Positions 12,514 to 25,300 of a stretch of DNA of 64,000 nucleotides are shown here, piece by piece. The notes under the pieces are model-generated. The model was not told the origin of the DNA. It searched no databases and worked only from the letters and a program-made list of their open reading frames with translations. The position numbers and the translations under genes were made by a program. Source of the stretch: Triops longicaudatus (Eukaryota > Arthropoda > Branchiopoda > Notostraca > Triopsidae); contig JAGQDJ010000144.1 of assembly GCA_022885665.1 (NCBI GenBank), positions 62,001-126,000 on the forward strand. The letters are read 5' to 3'. The first letter of the stretch is position 1. Each line of letters starts with the position of its first letter.

Positions 12514-13289
12514 GTAAGTTCGCTTTGTATTCTTAACTATTTCGATACTCCTATACGTCTTCTTTTTCACAAATTTTCTTTAAACCTTTCCATTAAACAC
12601 TTTCTACTTCTGTTAACACTTTTCGTGCTCCTAGCTACACGATATTCACTGGTCCGAATTCCACTGCATTTTAAACTATAGACATTATCAATATATATCA
12701 GAACTCGTGAACAAACCCGGCGTTCAAAGTTTCCAACCAAAGACTAGGTTTAATAATACAGGTCAGAGAATTCACAAGCCAGTAGCGAAGTGCTTGCGTG
12801 GGACACCGTTCAGGCAAGTTTCCAATACTTAGAATTGGGTCGCTTAAGCGTTTTTCACGAGTACGTAACGTACCAGTAATTTTGGCATAAAACACTATTT
12901 AATTTTATCAACAATACATATTACATATTGGATTAAAAGACTATCGACATTTTTTTTTCAAAACAAGTTAAAAAAGAGGCCCTTTTGCCATTCTACTTTT
13001 ACACAGACCTCATTTTAACAAGCCAAGCTTTGGGTATGTCCATCTCCGCAAACCAGCTTCTTGTTGTCCATTATAGGAATATTTGTAGGCGATACTCAAA
13101 GGGCAGCGTGAGGTTCCCATCACCATAGTATTCTCAGAAAGCAACGAAAATCTCGCTTTAAAGCAATTCAGTTCAAAGTAAAATAAAATGCTAAATTATG
13201 GTTAATTTGTTATTATTTCTGTCTATAATCGACACTTATAATGCAGGGACGAACAAGGATTTTGATTCAGGGGGGGGGGGGGTTGCCAT

Positions 13290-13325
<36 letters not shown>

Positions 13326-16300
13326 TTTGGCTTTTCCCTATCTTTCCCATTATAAAGTTAACGTTTCGGGAGAGGGGCAAACGCCCCACTACCCTCCTAA
13401 ATACGGCCTTGCTTATATGCATTATTCATGCTATCCACTTCGACTTGTCCCACAGTTGCTGGATAAAAAGGCTTCTACTGTAACATTAACGAGAGAAAAA
13501 TTTTTTTAAATTTATTTTCAGCATGTTAGATTACGCGAACAAATAATGCAGACAGATGCATTTAGAAGAAAACGGAGACAGAGAAAAAGGGCAAACATCC
13601 CAAAAAATAGGGTATATCACGCGAAATCGCATTCTGCAAAATGAGCTACGCGAGACCTCGATAATCCGTGTCGCCTTGTCGAGAACACTTCAAAGCGCGT
13701 GGTAGCATTCACTCAGTTTTACACTTATTGCAATGCCACGTGGCACTCAAGGTTTTTTTGTACCTTGAACAGAGCCTGCGAAGACAGAAGAGTCATAAAA
13801 TTCCGTTCTGTCAGACTTGTTCTTTATTTGCTCATTTTTTTATTTATTTTTGGGAAAGTTTCGTGTATGCCTACAATGAAACAGCTCAAGGAAACTAAAA
13901 GAAAAAATCTAAAAATTAGAAACAGCTAAGAAACAAATGTCGAGTATGTGTCTCCATTTTTTAATAGCGGTAAGGCTTGTAGCTTTTAATAAGAGCCCTA
14001 CATTGTCAAAAAAACCATAGTGTGATTAACACGTATACTTCTAATGTAGTACACAATCTATGTATTTCATTAAAAATATTCGTTACTTACGATTGAAACG
14101 GTAACCGAAAATTATAACGGAAACATTTGCTGAGGACAGACTTCGCACGAGACAAAACCCTGACGTTATGTATCTACGTGTGTGTGTCTTGCCTCTTTCT
14201 GCATTTGGAAAAACAAGAGATTCCATTGAGAAGTTTTCCGTTTTTATCGACAATTTAGTGGCCGAGATGGTGAAATTTTCGCGCATTCCGACATAGTTAT
14301 TTATGTTTTATATGTAGCTTGTTATTTCCAGAAGGAAACAACAAGGTTAGTAATAACAATTAAAGTAGATCGAAATCGGGACGTGATGAATCTTGAAAAT
14401 CCGGAAGCTTGAAGAGTGCGCCCCACTCAGTCAGCGTATGGTACCGATGCGGTTGATAGCTCATGGGAGGTTCACGCATGTTAGGAAGTGTTAGAGGGTA
14501 ACCGGTTAATTAAACCGTAAACCTCTAATTCATTTCCATTTAGAAACCCGAAATGCACACCTCGAAAAAATTCTCCTTGGTTTCTTTTTCTTTTTTGCCT
14601 TTGTGTCGCCTTACGTTTTTGCTTCCTTAACAATGCGTCACCTACACGTAACAACAATTCTTTCTTGTCTTAAAAAAGGATGTCGCTTCCGGCCGTTGAA
14701 TCGAGGGGGCCCTCGTCATGTTAAAATTGCTGAAGATGCGCCCTTACAATCAGAAATTTTTCGGTTTGAAGTCTGGCCACGGACAAGTCTTATTCTCGAG
14801 CCTGTGGGCTCGGTAAGCTCCGCCCATATTTCTCATTTTTTTATGATTTTTACTTCTTTTATATTTCAAACGGCTATAAATTTTCAGATACTTTTGCAAG
14901 ATTACTTTCCACGTTTAATACTATTTTTCTTTCGTGTTTGGCATTGGATTAGGCCGAAGATAAAAATCTGGTGGCCTTGAAGTCCATATCGACCAAATGG
15001 GCGCTTTTGGTGTTGAACAGACCTTTAAAAGTGCTCAGCACGCAAAACCGGACTTCCGCCCGGTACCGACTCACCTGTTACGGCAGTAACAACACAGTAA
15101 GTAGGAACAATACTTTTACTTTCGCATATTAATGGCATTGCGTAAGGTGGCCTTTATATGTGGGGAGAAATTACGCTACCCTGCGAACAAAAGAAAGATA
15201 TGCGTCAAGAATGTGAAATTAATTTCCAAGATTAATTGAAAAGAAACGAATGTCTTATTGTTATCTATCTGCTTTTTTTTCTTTATTTACTTGTAAAAAA
15301 AGGAACCGGATATACTTTCCTTGGTACTGGATATCGATGACGTGAACGACAACGCACCAGAATTCGTTCCGCCTGCTCCCTATCATGTAATCATCGAGGA
15401 ATCGGTTGCAACAGGTAAATAAAACTAGCCTACCGTAATTAGAAAATTATCTATCAAGTTTTTTTAAAAAAATGGAAAAGTTAATTTATATAAGGGGTAG
15501 TTTTACATAGTAGCCCTGACCATTTGTTTAATAATTTTATAGCGGTTTTTCTGTAAATAAACTTTAAGATTATTAATTTATTCAAAGACTATAATGAGTA
15601 AATAAATAATAAATTGATGAAAAGCTTTAAGATGGTCAGATAAGCTAAGTAACAAATTTAACTGCAATTAAATATTTCGTAATAAAATGTAGTCGAGACT
15701 ATATCACCCAATTACCAAGTCTGTAAGTTAGTGTAAATAAATTATAAAAACGTATTAATGTCATCATATTAAAATAAAATGTAAAAGTATCAAACAAAAT
15801 TTACATCGGTTAAATTAATTCAAACTGACAAGAATTCGTCTTTAAAAGAAATGTAAAAATTTATTTCGTGTTAATTAGGGACTGTGGTGCTGGAAGGGAT
15901 CCGGGCCAAAGATCGGGACCGAGTCGGTACTTTGAACTCTAAAGTGCAGTACTTCTTACAAGATGAATCGCCCAAATTGGCCAATGTAGTGGCCCGGCGC
16001 GTTGATGGAGGGAATTCGAGCAAAACTGGCGGAGGAACGATGAGGTTCGGCTTAACGACCCAAGCCGATGGTTCCGCCAGTTTGGTGCTCAAGTCAGCCC
16101 TGGATTACGATAAAGGGGAAAGAGATATCACGCTTCATATAGTAGCAAAGGTATTCGTGTCCTTTATTACTTCCTACTTCTGTTTTGCTAGCTTCTTCTC
16201 GCCCCCCAAAAGAAAGAGGGTATAAATAGGTGACTGAAAAATGGAGATCTCCGACATGTGTGTCCCTATAAATTTCAAGCTTAGTTGCATCCGTCCCTCC

Positions 16301-19300
16301 CACTCAACAATTTTCTATGCCTTTTCGGTGATGATAATACTAGGGCGTCTCAGAACTTCGTTCGCGGGAAGGGGAAGAAAAAAAACTTTATTTTTTCAGC
16401 AAATAAGATACAGCAAAGACATGATGATGTGCGAATGCTGATTTATGGACATATTCGTATTTAAAGTAATTGTTTACTAAAATTACGATAAATAACATAT
16501 CGTGCAGATAAGACAAGCAAGGGTTGAAAATTGGTTATTTTATTTTTGATTATTGCGATTGATGAACGTCTTTACAATGAGCAGAACTAGTGCCAATCGT
16601 CAAGAAATCCAAAGAAGGCACATTCAGACTACAATAATCATTATTGAATGTCTACGTGTATATAACACACAACGCAGGATAGCGTATTTCTCGGTACTTT
16701 TCGTTTATATCCCCCATCCCTCGAGTCCTATTTTTCCATCCCAACCCATCCGAACCTCTAACCTAACCTACCTGAAAGTAACATACCGTAAAAACGGAAA
16801 ATTCTGTACGCCTGGGGTTACATTGAATGCTTAAACCGTAGGCCATCTACTGCTCATAAACTACGTAACACAACGCAACGCGCTAGGAGTCATTAGTTTC
16901 CGCTATGGATAGGCTTTCTTAGGAAAACAAAATGAATCCTTTGTCTTGGCACACTTCGCGCCTAAAGCCGGTTGAACGCGGAAGACTTTTGTTACCACAA
17001 GGTAACTAGGTCACGTAGAATATTTGTTTTTGAGTAAATTTTTTATATTGAGCTGCCTTTAGTTAACTAAACTCGGAAAAGAGCTACGGGTTCTTGTTTT
17101 CAAGTCATGACGTCATTAAAAGTTTTCCCGACAACTTTTTGGGTAACTTTAAACACGGGCTTGGAGTTTACAGTCTTACAATTTTACGAACATTTAGTTT
17201 AGTTTATAATGTTTTGCCGTAAAACTTCTTTGTGAAGCGTTCTTACCTAATTTCATCACAAAACAAGTAACACTATCGTAAAACGGGGTAATTCTGAAAA
17301 CGTGTGATAAAATTTTTCGGGATTTTCACTACCAAAAGACAACTAGGAAAGTTAGGGGCTCCAGTTTAGCCACAAAGATGATTCAGTGGTAAGCTTTTCT
17401 GTTTTCTTTTCTATTATCGATGAACAACAACGACAGTGAGGAAAAACTTGCCACCAAAATGCTATTTCTTAATTTTGTCGAGTAATTTTATGGTAGCGTT
17501 CGAAGTTATATGCATCGCGGGGTAACTCTGAACACCAATTTTGAAAATACGATACTCCGGGAGTTTTACAGTGAAGTCGAAAGTAAAGGTTTGTATCATT
17601 TTGCAGAACAATCTGCAGAGCCGAAAGTTTTTGTTTTCCGTTTATTTAAGAATTAGCCGAGTTATACAAGAAAAAAATAAATAAAATAAAAGGCCCTTTT
17701 TCGTTCAAAATTACCCCGTTTTACAGTAACTTAACTAAATCGAACGTAACCTAAGGACATCTAGCCTATGTTGGCAATTTTAACGCATTTAACCCTGGCA
17801 CAAATTTGAAAATCATTGGAAAGTTACGTTATGTAAAAGTAGGTTAGGTTAGATAAGTCATGTTAGCTTAAGCCCACATTAAGCTCAGTAACGTAGATTT
17901 AGAACTTTAATGCAGTTTCTAACCATAACGAGCGCTTGTGAAAGAAGAAAATCGAGAGTAAGGGACAACCTAAATGAACCTATTCTTTTTTCTAAAGCCT
18001 TTACAGTAACTTAACTAAACCGAACGTAACCTAAGGACATCTAGCCTTTGCACTACTTTGGTTCATGGCGCTTCTAAGGCTGTTTCCGATGCCACATTAA
18101 CACGTGTTACGGAGCAAAATATTACAGATTACCATGCTAGCTTCCTCGCAAACGCGTATTTAGGTAATTTCTGCTGTCTTTGCATATGTAAGTATTGCAA
18201 AAACGTACCAACAGACCAGAGTAGCACAGGAATATGTTCTGATTTGCTCAGTGACACTTTTTAAAATAGCAGCGGAAACACAGCATTAATGAAGTTACTT
18301 CAACTCCGCCTAACCTGGCTTTACTTAACCTGATCTAACTTGCTCGCAAATAAACCTGACCCATAACGCAACTAGATATTTTTTTTTTTTGTATTTTGCA
18401 GGCTCGAGCATGGCTCACCTTGAACTAAACATTCACTAATTAAATACTATTTAACCTGAACTTACCATAACTAGCTCAACTCAACACAACCAGCTCTGTT
18501 TTGAAAAAAAAAATAAACAAAAACATTTTTGCATGAATGTTTTTTGAGCTCAGCAAACGGTGCTGGATAGTATGTTAAAGGCTCAGACACCACGGTTCCA
18601 TTAGTTATTTTTACAGAAGACCTAGAAATCCCAAAGAAATATATGACGTAGCTTGTTGGAGTTCAGAACTGTCAGGTGTAAGGAAATCCGTCCCAGAGCG
18701 AAGGAAAACGGGTTGTCTTAACTTAACCAGCGGTTAACGATTGTGAGGAGCAATAACCATGTTCTGTAAAAACCACACCCACTGTTTATTTACAGGATAT
18801 TGTCATAGCAACCACGGTGTTTGAAAACGACGCCTCCAGAACGCGTTGCATTTTGCTGTTTATTTATAAAAATTTTCCTAAAATATGCTATTTCTTGACG
18901 GATATGACGGTAAAATTTCCAAAATTTCTCAGGACTGCAAGTGCAAGCTTTCGTCACGATATGTTCAGTGTAACGCTAGAAATTTGGTTGGTAAAGTTTC
19001 TTATGGGAAAACACGTTAAACAAGGGTGTTAATTTTGCGTACACGGGTTATTCAGTAGGAAGAAACGAGGGCCTCTTAGATTAAAGGCTAGTTTAAACTT
19101 ATTTAAAGTTTCCAAGAAGCATACAATGGCTTAACAGAGAGCAGAGATACACCTGCATCTAGTGGATGCACATTCAGACAAGGCCGTACTTAGAGGGGGG
19201 GTAATGGGGTTTTGACCCCTCGCCGCACACGAAAATACGTTTTTTTGCTTGTAAAACACTGCGTGATTTACTGTAAAACCAGTGTAGAGTTTGTTGAGAG

Positions 19301-22300
19301 TGAAAAAACGAGTTGGAAAAGATGTTCTATCTTCGTTGCGCGTGCATGCACCCCTTCAGGCTTATGCTGTTTCTCCCCATATAAGTAACGTTTTCGTAAC
19401 TCTTCCCCCCCTTCTTTTCCCCTTTCCTTGCAGAAAACAGTGTAAGGCAAAACAGAGCAGTTTTTACCGTTATCAAAGGCAAGGCAAAGCAAGCTTCAGT
19501 TTCTTCAGTTTTCCCTGGGCGACAGCCTATTTCGCTCTACACCCCCATTCCTTATTTTGTCATTTTGTTAACTCAGTGTCGTGCTAGTGATTTAATTGGT
19601 TTAGTGGCTAAGTTTAGTATGAAGAGAAAAACAGACCAAATCTTATTTTCACCCAAAACAAGTGAAAGTGGAAAATCCTGAAAGTTCAGGAAGCTTAACT
19701 GTTCGGAATGCCTCAGTCGCTACCAAGCTGAAGAAAACAGGCGATTGCGTTGGTTCAAAACCAGGTAGGCCTACTTCTCCGTAGCCGGAAGAGGATACTT
19801 CAGCTGTTTCGATCGTTTTCTGCTGAGACTGTGCAAGCAAAGTATACTAGCAGAATTGCGTTTCAGTGTCTCTTCCAGTTCTCAGCTTTCCGCTATCCCA
19901 GGCGATGTAGGGATCTTTGGGTACTTTTCCTCCACCACTCACCCCCCTCGCCCTCCGATTCCTAGTTTTCGCATCCTATCCTAACCAAACTTATCCGAAC
20001 TTAAATTAACGTAACTAAACATAGACATAACCTAATTACCTCATGTTAACAAATTTTAATGCATTTAATCCCCGAGCGCCTATGCAAGCCATAGAAAAAT
20101 CATTGCAAAAGATAGGCCAGTTTTGTTAGGTCAGTGTGAGTTAGGCAGGTTAAGTTAGAGTAGACCCAAATTATGTTCACGAAAGCTTGTTTGTAATTTT
20201 AATTAAATTTCACCCAAAGAACGCGCTTATGAAACGAGCAAATCGAGGAGGGTGGGGCGGGTTTAGAAGAAATGTACCGAAATTTTTCAATAGGTCTTCT
20301 CTGCTAGATCAATGACGAAATGCAATTTGCTAAAATATCCGTGGACCACTGTTTTTTCGTACCCTTTTCCTGCTACTGGGCCAAGGAAACTCAAGCTTTA
20401 GCTCAGTCGGTTGATCCGTTATTCTTGGCTTTCATATTCACTTCCTGAAGACGAAGCATTTTGCCTCCCTTTTGCGTGTACTCCTCGACTCTCCTCTACC
20501 AAAACGCTCTGGTACCCTTATTACGGGACGTATTCCATTACATGAGAAGCAACTAGATTGGGAGGAACACTTCCACCTGAAACCTACGGAAGTCTGGTTC
20601 ACACAAACAATGGCCTTGAGTCTTGGCATTCGACGCTGAAAAAAGGCGCTTAACTTCTATTTATTGCTCCAATTACCGAAGAAGCTAGATAGGTAAATAT
20701 ACATTTGAGATAGAGACGAGGCTTATGTCAACGCGACGAACTGCTAATACACACAGAAAAGGACAAACTGATCGGGACAATAAATTGCAGAAAACAGAAA
20801 TATTTTAGCAATATAGTTAAGGAAATATTGACGTTAATTCGTTGTTATCTGGCCACGCGCTTCCAAAAAAGCCTTCCGGGAAAAATTGGTACACCGCGGA
20901 TTATTGCCTTAATCATATTCGCAACCTAAAATTTTTTATTTCGTTGCCGATATTGTGGTTGCGTCCAGGCGTTAAGCAGCCTCTTGCACAAAGCATCAAA
21001 CGGCCGTTTGCTACCGCTTAGTTTTTGCCAGCTTTTGTGGTAAACACCTAATTTTAACAGTAATCCCTAATGGGAAAAAATACTTTCCATTTTATCGCCT
21101 TGATCCAAGTTTGTCCACAAAATTACCGCTTGCAAAAGCTAATTTTGGATCATGGAATCTGTTGTCGAAAGTCATAACTTTGAGCTGAAAACACCGTGAT
21201 TTACAGATTTGTGACACTGGTATCTAATTTGCGTTATTACAGTTGTTTAATGTTGCGGCGGGTGCAAAACATGCTATTCCACTAGTCAGAATATTTTTAA
21301 ACCTGCAGAAACGTAAAGGTAAACTTAAAATTTTAAGTGGGAACCGTGAAGTGTTTTTTAATACTGACGTTGACTCGTGTTGAGGCGACGAACGAGGGTA
21401 TATAGTCCGCTGCGCTGTGTTTTTCTTGTTACGCTATTTGATTTTGCTATTTATTATATTTGTTTTGTTTGTTTAGCGGTAGAATTTTTACACGAACAAC
21501 CGTTCTAATTTGTTTGTACTGTACAACTTTAATTGCCGTACTATGCTTCGCATAACAGATTATAATAAATTACTACAAAGCTACTAATATTTAAATTGAA
21601 TAAAAATGTAATAAAATATAAAAACTACTTTTAATGAACTTATCGTCATGATTATTATAGTAATTGGTACCTTATTAAGCTACAATTAATAATTCCTAAA
21701 ATTTTCCTGTAGCACAATTTACACATGCTGTGGTAGCTTATACACAAAAATTTAGGAACAACAAGCACGACTTTACGAACACATTTGAAACAGTAGATTC
21801 AGCTTTGTGTCGTGATGAACGTCGCTGTTCGGCACCACATTTTCATAATTGTTGAAAAGGGTATTCCTCGTCAGCAAACATTCATTTTGTTAATGATAAG
21901 CTGGAAACCATTGGAAAAGATGGTGAATGAATGTGCAGCATCTTTCTTGCAACATTCCTTGTTGTTAACATTGTGAAAGCGCAGGCATTTGACGAGGTAA
22001 AGTTCAGGACACATAAGAAGGAGTAATCAAAGATTTACAACTGATTCGTTATTTAGGTTGGCTGCTTATGGTTTTCTAATGTTACGTAGATCATAGCATG
22101 ATAGTCCTATGATCATACTTCTACACACATGTCGGAAGATAATGGATGAAATGTTGAATTTTGCATCTGCTGCTATTGTCAGTGCTGGCTTGATTTTTAC
22201 TACTAACAAACTATTTATTGTAGGATCAAGGTATTCCTTCCTTAAGTTCGACTGCGTTGGTAGTTGTGCACGTGGAAGACGTGGATGATCTCCCACCAGC

Positions 22301-25300
22301 TTTTTCGCGGTCTGTTTACCGAGCAAGATTTCGCGAACATTTCCCAATTCAGGTAAATTCCTTCCTTGTGCTACCTTTAGTCTTTGAAATAAGAAAGCAA
22401 AGAAAATGGTAAACGTGCTTTGTCACCCCACTTTCTGGGGTTTCTGCAAAGTTTCCCAATCGTTTGTCATTTTCCGTCATTCAGCAAAGCAAACTAAGTG
22501 AAAGATTTGCGCATAAAAGTCGCTCTAAGGGAAATTCCTGTTTGTAGAAGAAGAAAAACCACCAAAGGCTGACAGTCGACCCTCCGATCTCAGCCGTGGA
22601 TCAAGATACGGGTATCAATGCGCCGGTCCAGTACTCGATCGTCGCAGGTGATCCTGCAGGTTACTTTGCCATTGACACGGATTTGGGTACGCTGTACGTG
22701 GAGAAGTACGTCGACCGAGAAGTGTTGGACAAAGACACGTTTACTTTAACCATCCAAGCAACCCAAGTTGACAATCCGGCTAAATGGACCACAGCCGCCC
22801 TAGAAATCGAAGTCATGGTAAATTAAGGCCACGTAAGAAGGGAGCACAAGTTAGCTTTGACAAAATGTTTCACAGATGGTAGCACAAATATTAACGCCCA
22901 CGCTTTGGCCGTTACGCGTGCACGGTTTTGTCGCTATTTTATCTGAAAGTGGTAAAGCTTTATTAGCTAATTCTCAGGTGTGACATACCTAAAAATTTTG
23001 CAAAATATTTCATTTGTGGAACTCACGTTATAAAATAAAGCACTAAGACCGGGAAAATAATAAAACTAAATAGCGTTTTTGCTGCCATCTTTTGAGAATG
23101 TGGCAGATTGATTCTTTACAGTTCGAAATGGTTTAAAACGCGAAAACAAAACATTCTTACACAAATTAGCCCTGTATAATATGTCCACAGCTCACAGCAT
23201 ATTTCAAAATATTGAAAAAAGTCTCGAAAAATCACAGTTTCTTCAAAAAGTTCACAATCGGCACTCAAATAGAACACAAATAAGTCACCCAGCTTCAAAT
23301 GTCACGAAGAAGGAACGTATTCTTTTTCACTACCGTCATTATGAAATAATGAACTGTAATCATTTCCTAATTCGTACAATTCTGCCTGTGTCGTGACAGC
23401 GTTTAATTGCGTAATTGTCTTAAGCTGCTATTTAGAATTCAAAGGTGTTAAATTACAATTACATGATTTTTCTTTCCTCGTTTAGGATCTTAATGACAAC
23501 TTGCCCATCTTCGAAGAGAAAGTATACAACATCAGTATCATGGAGAACTTGCCTAAAGGTTTCAGCGTGCTTCAAGTCGTGGCCCGAGATCTTGACAAAG
23601 TAACGTATAACAAGTTACTCTTCTTTTTCACCGGTCATTCGACATTCTTTTTGGACTGAAAGAACCTTTTAGCATTTTAATTGGATTCTTTTCGCAAGAC
23701 GAAAGAAGTCTTCTTCATGCTTTGGGAAAAGTGAAAGGTGCTCGAAAATGAGGGGCTTTTAATAGTAATCTTCTAAACAATCATACGAATAAGAGAAACG
23801 AAAGAAATCGAGTTTAAAGCTTTTGGAATCTCACTATAATTCTTAGGTTTCTTTTAAATTAGCTAGTGAATAGACTTGCTTAAATTTCGCAAGTTTTCTT
23901 TCTGTATTTCCTTTTTTTTTCTAAACAATGCGATCTACAAACATTTCTTACGCCATTACTAGCACAGTGAAGTATTCATTAATGGAGACAAATTGCTTTG
24001 GATAGCTTAAGTTGAAAGTTAGGACTTACGTTAGAAAAGTTTTCACACTAGAGACATTTGAAAACAAAACGTAAGGATGGGAACACTAATGGTGATAATA
24101 GCCCGTGACGCAATTTAAGCCTGTTTTTTTAACAAATGTTCATATTTCCAACATTCTTAATTATTATTAATTGACCCAATTCCAATGAAGATATTTGGTG
24201 CACTAGTTTAGCTGAAAAATTTCTTGGGGCTAAAAAACGGCTAATTACATTTAGTAGTCAAGTACCCGTACTTCTGTAATTCCAGTTCAAAAGAGGCTAG
24301 TCTAGTCGCCTTCAGTTAAACTAAGGAAAATACCGAAACTGAGAGTCACCTTAATATGAGCTTATTTACAAGATAACTTCAAAAGTGTCTTAAAATCACA
24401 GTTAGCTGAGATATATTAGGTTTGGTTAGGTTAGGCAAGGGTTAGTTCGCTTGTACAAATTTTTTTAAGCCAGTTTAGTACTTTTTTTATCCCATGATCA
24501 TTGATTACGTGATATGAATGAGTTTCGTTACTCTTCAGACTCGAATTTCCTATTTTGCGCACTTTTTGGGAAACGAACAAAAAGAAGTGTATCTATCTGA
24601 ATTAAAATTTGTGTTGCATTCTTTCCAGGCGGAGAATAGCGAATTCACCTACCGTTTGCACGACCCGAGTCACAGTTTTGTCTTGGAGCCAGCGACCGGG
24701 TGGCTGATTGTGTCGAATCAAACGCTGTTAGACCGCGAAAAATCACCAGTCCTCAAAATGAAAGTCTCCGCAGTCGAAAAGCAGCCCAGCATCCTCGCTG
24801 CACCTACTGCTTCCACGCTCGACGCTCACTCAGCCGCTATCGAAGTTTACCTCCTAGATACGAACGATAACAACCCGTCTTTCGTGCCGCATAACGTTTA
24901 TCACTTTCAAATTGAGGAATCCGCCTTGGCCGGTGCCATAGTTGGTCAAGTAATGTCCCTCTTTTTCCACTTTCTTGACGGATTCCTGTCTTGGCATTTC
25001 TTTCTGATCCCTTCCATTGTACTCGCAATCAATTGTTTCCTTTTCGGCGCTTTAAAATTGTAAAAATTTGTCATGCTTGGCGATGAAATCTTCGTTGAGT
25101 TGCAAATGTTTTCTATTAATGCGTGAATACACAGGTGAGAGCTGAAGATGCAGACGAAGGGCCGAATGGCGCGGTGGTGTACTCTTTACAACTCCAAGAC
25201 GGACAAGGAAGAATTCTCAACGATACAGTCATACCTTTCAGTATCCATCCCAGCACTGGCCATATTATTGTCGCCGATTCGCCACTGGACCGAAACGGTT

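Larger units (their letters stand above)
16151..22223 (+). other. Cadherin intron 5 (6.1 kb), repeat-rich
   Basis: This intron holds a copy of the 1-kb inverted-repeat family (16784-17728), several TTAGG-like patches, a 47-bp near-perfect direct duplication (17721-17767 and 18001-18047) and a partial hAT-like end at 19179. I found no additional cadherin exon: the protein reads continuously from LHIVAK (exon 5) to DQGIPS (exon 6) as a cadherin strand should. Confidence 0.6.

Noticed and set aside
18058..18264. ORF of 68 codons after the 47-bp repeat
   Set aside because: The first part looks somewhat protein-like, but it has no start context, no domain and lies in a repeat-rich cadherin intron.
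19752..19762. tRNA-like B box (GGTTCAAAACC)
   Set aside because: No acceptable A box or acceptor stem lies upstream; likely chance.
20399..20410. tRNA-like A box (TAGCTCAGTCGG)
   Set aside because: No B box follows at tRNA distance and no cloverleaf forms. At most it is a tRNA-derived fragment.
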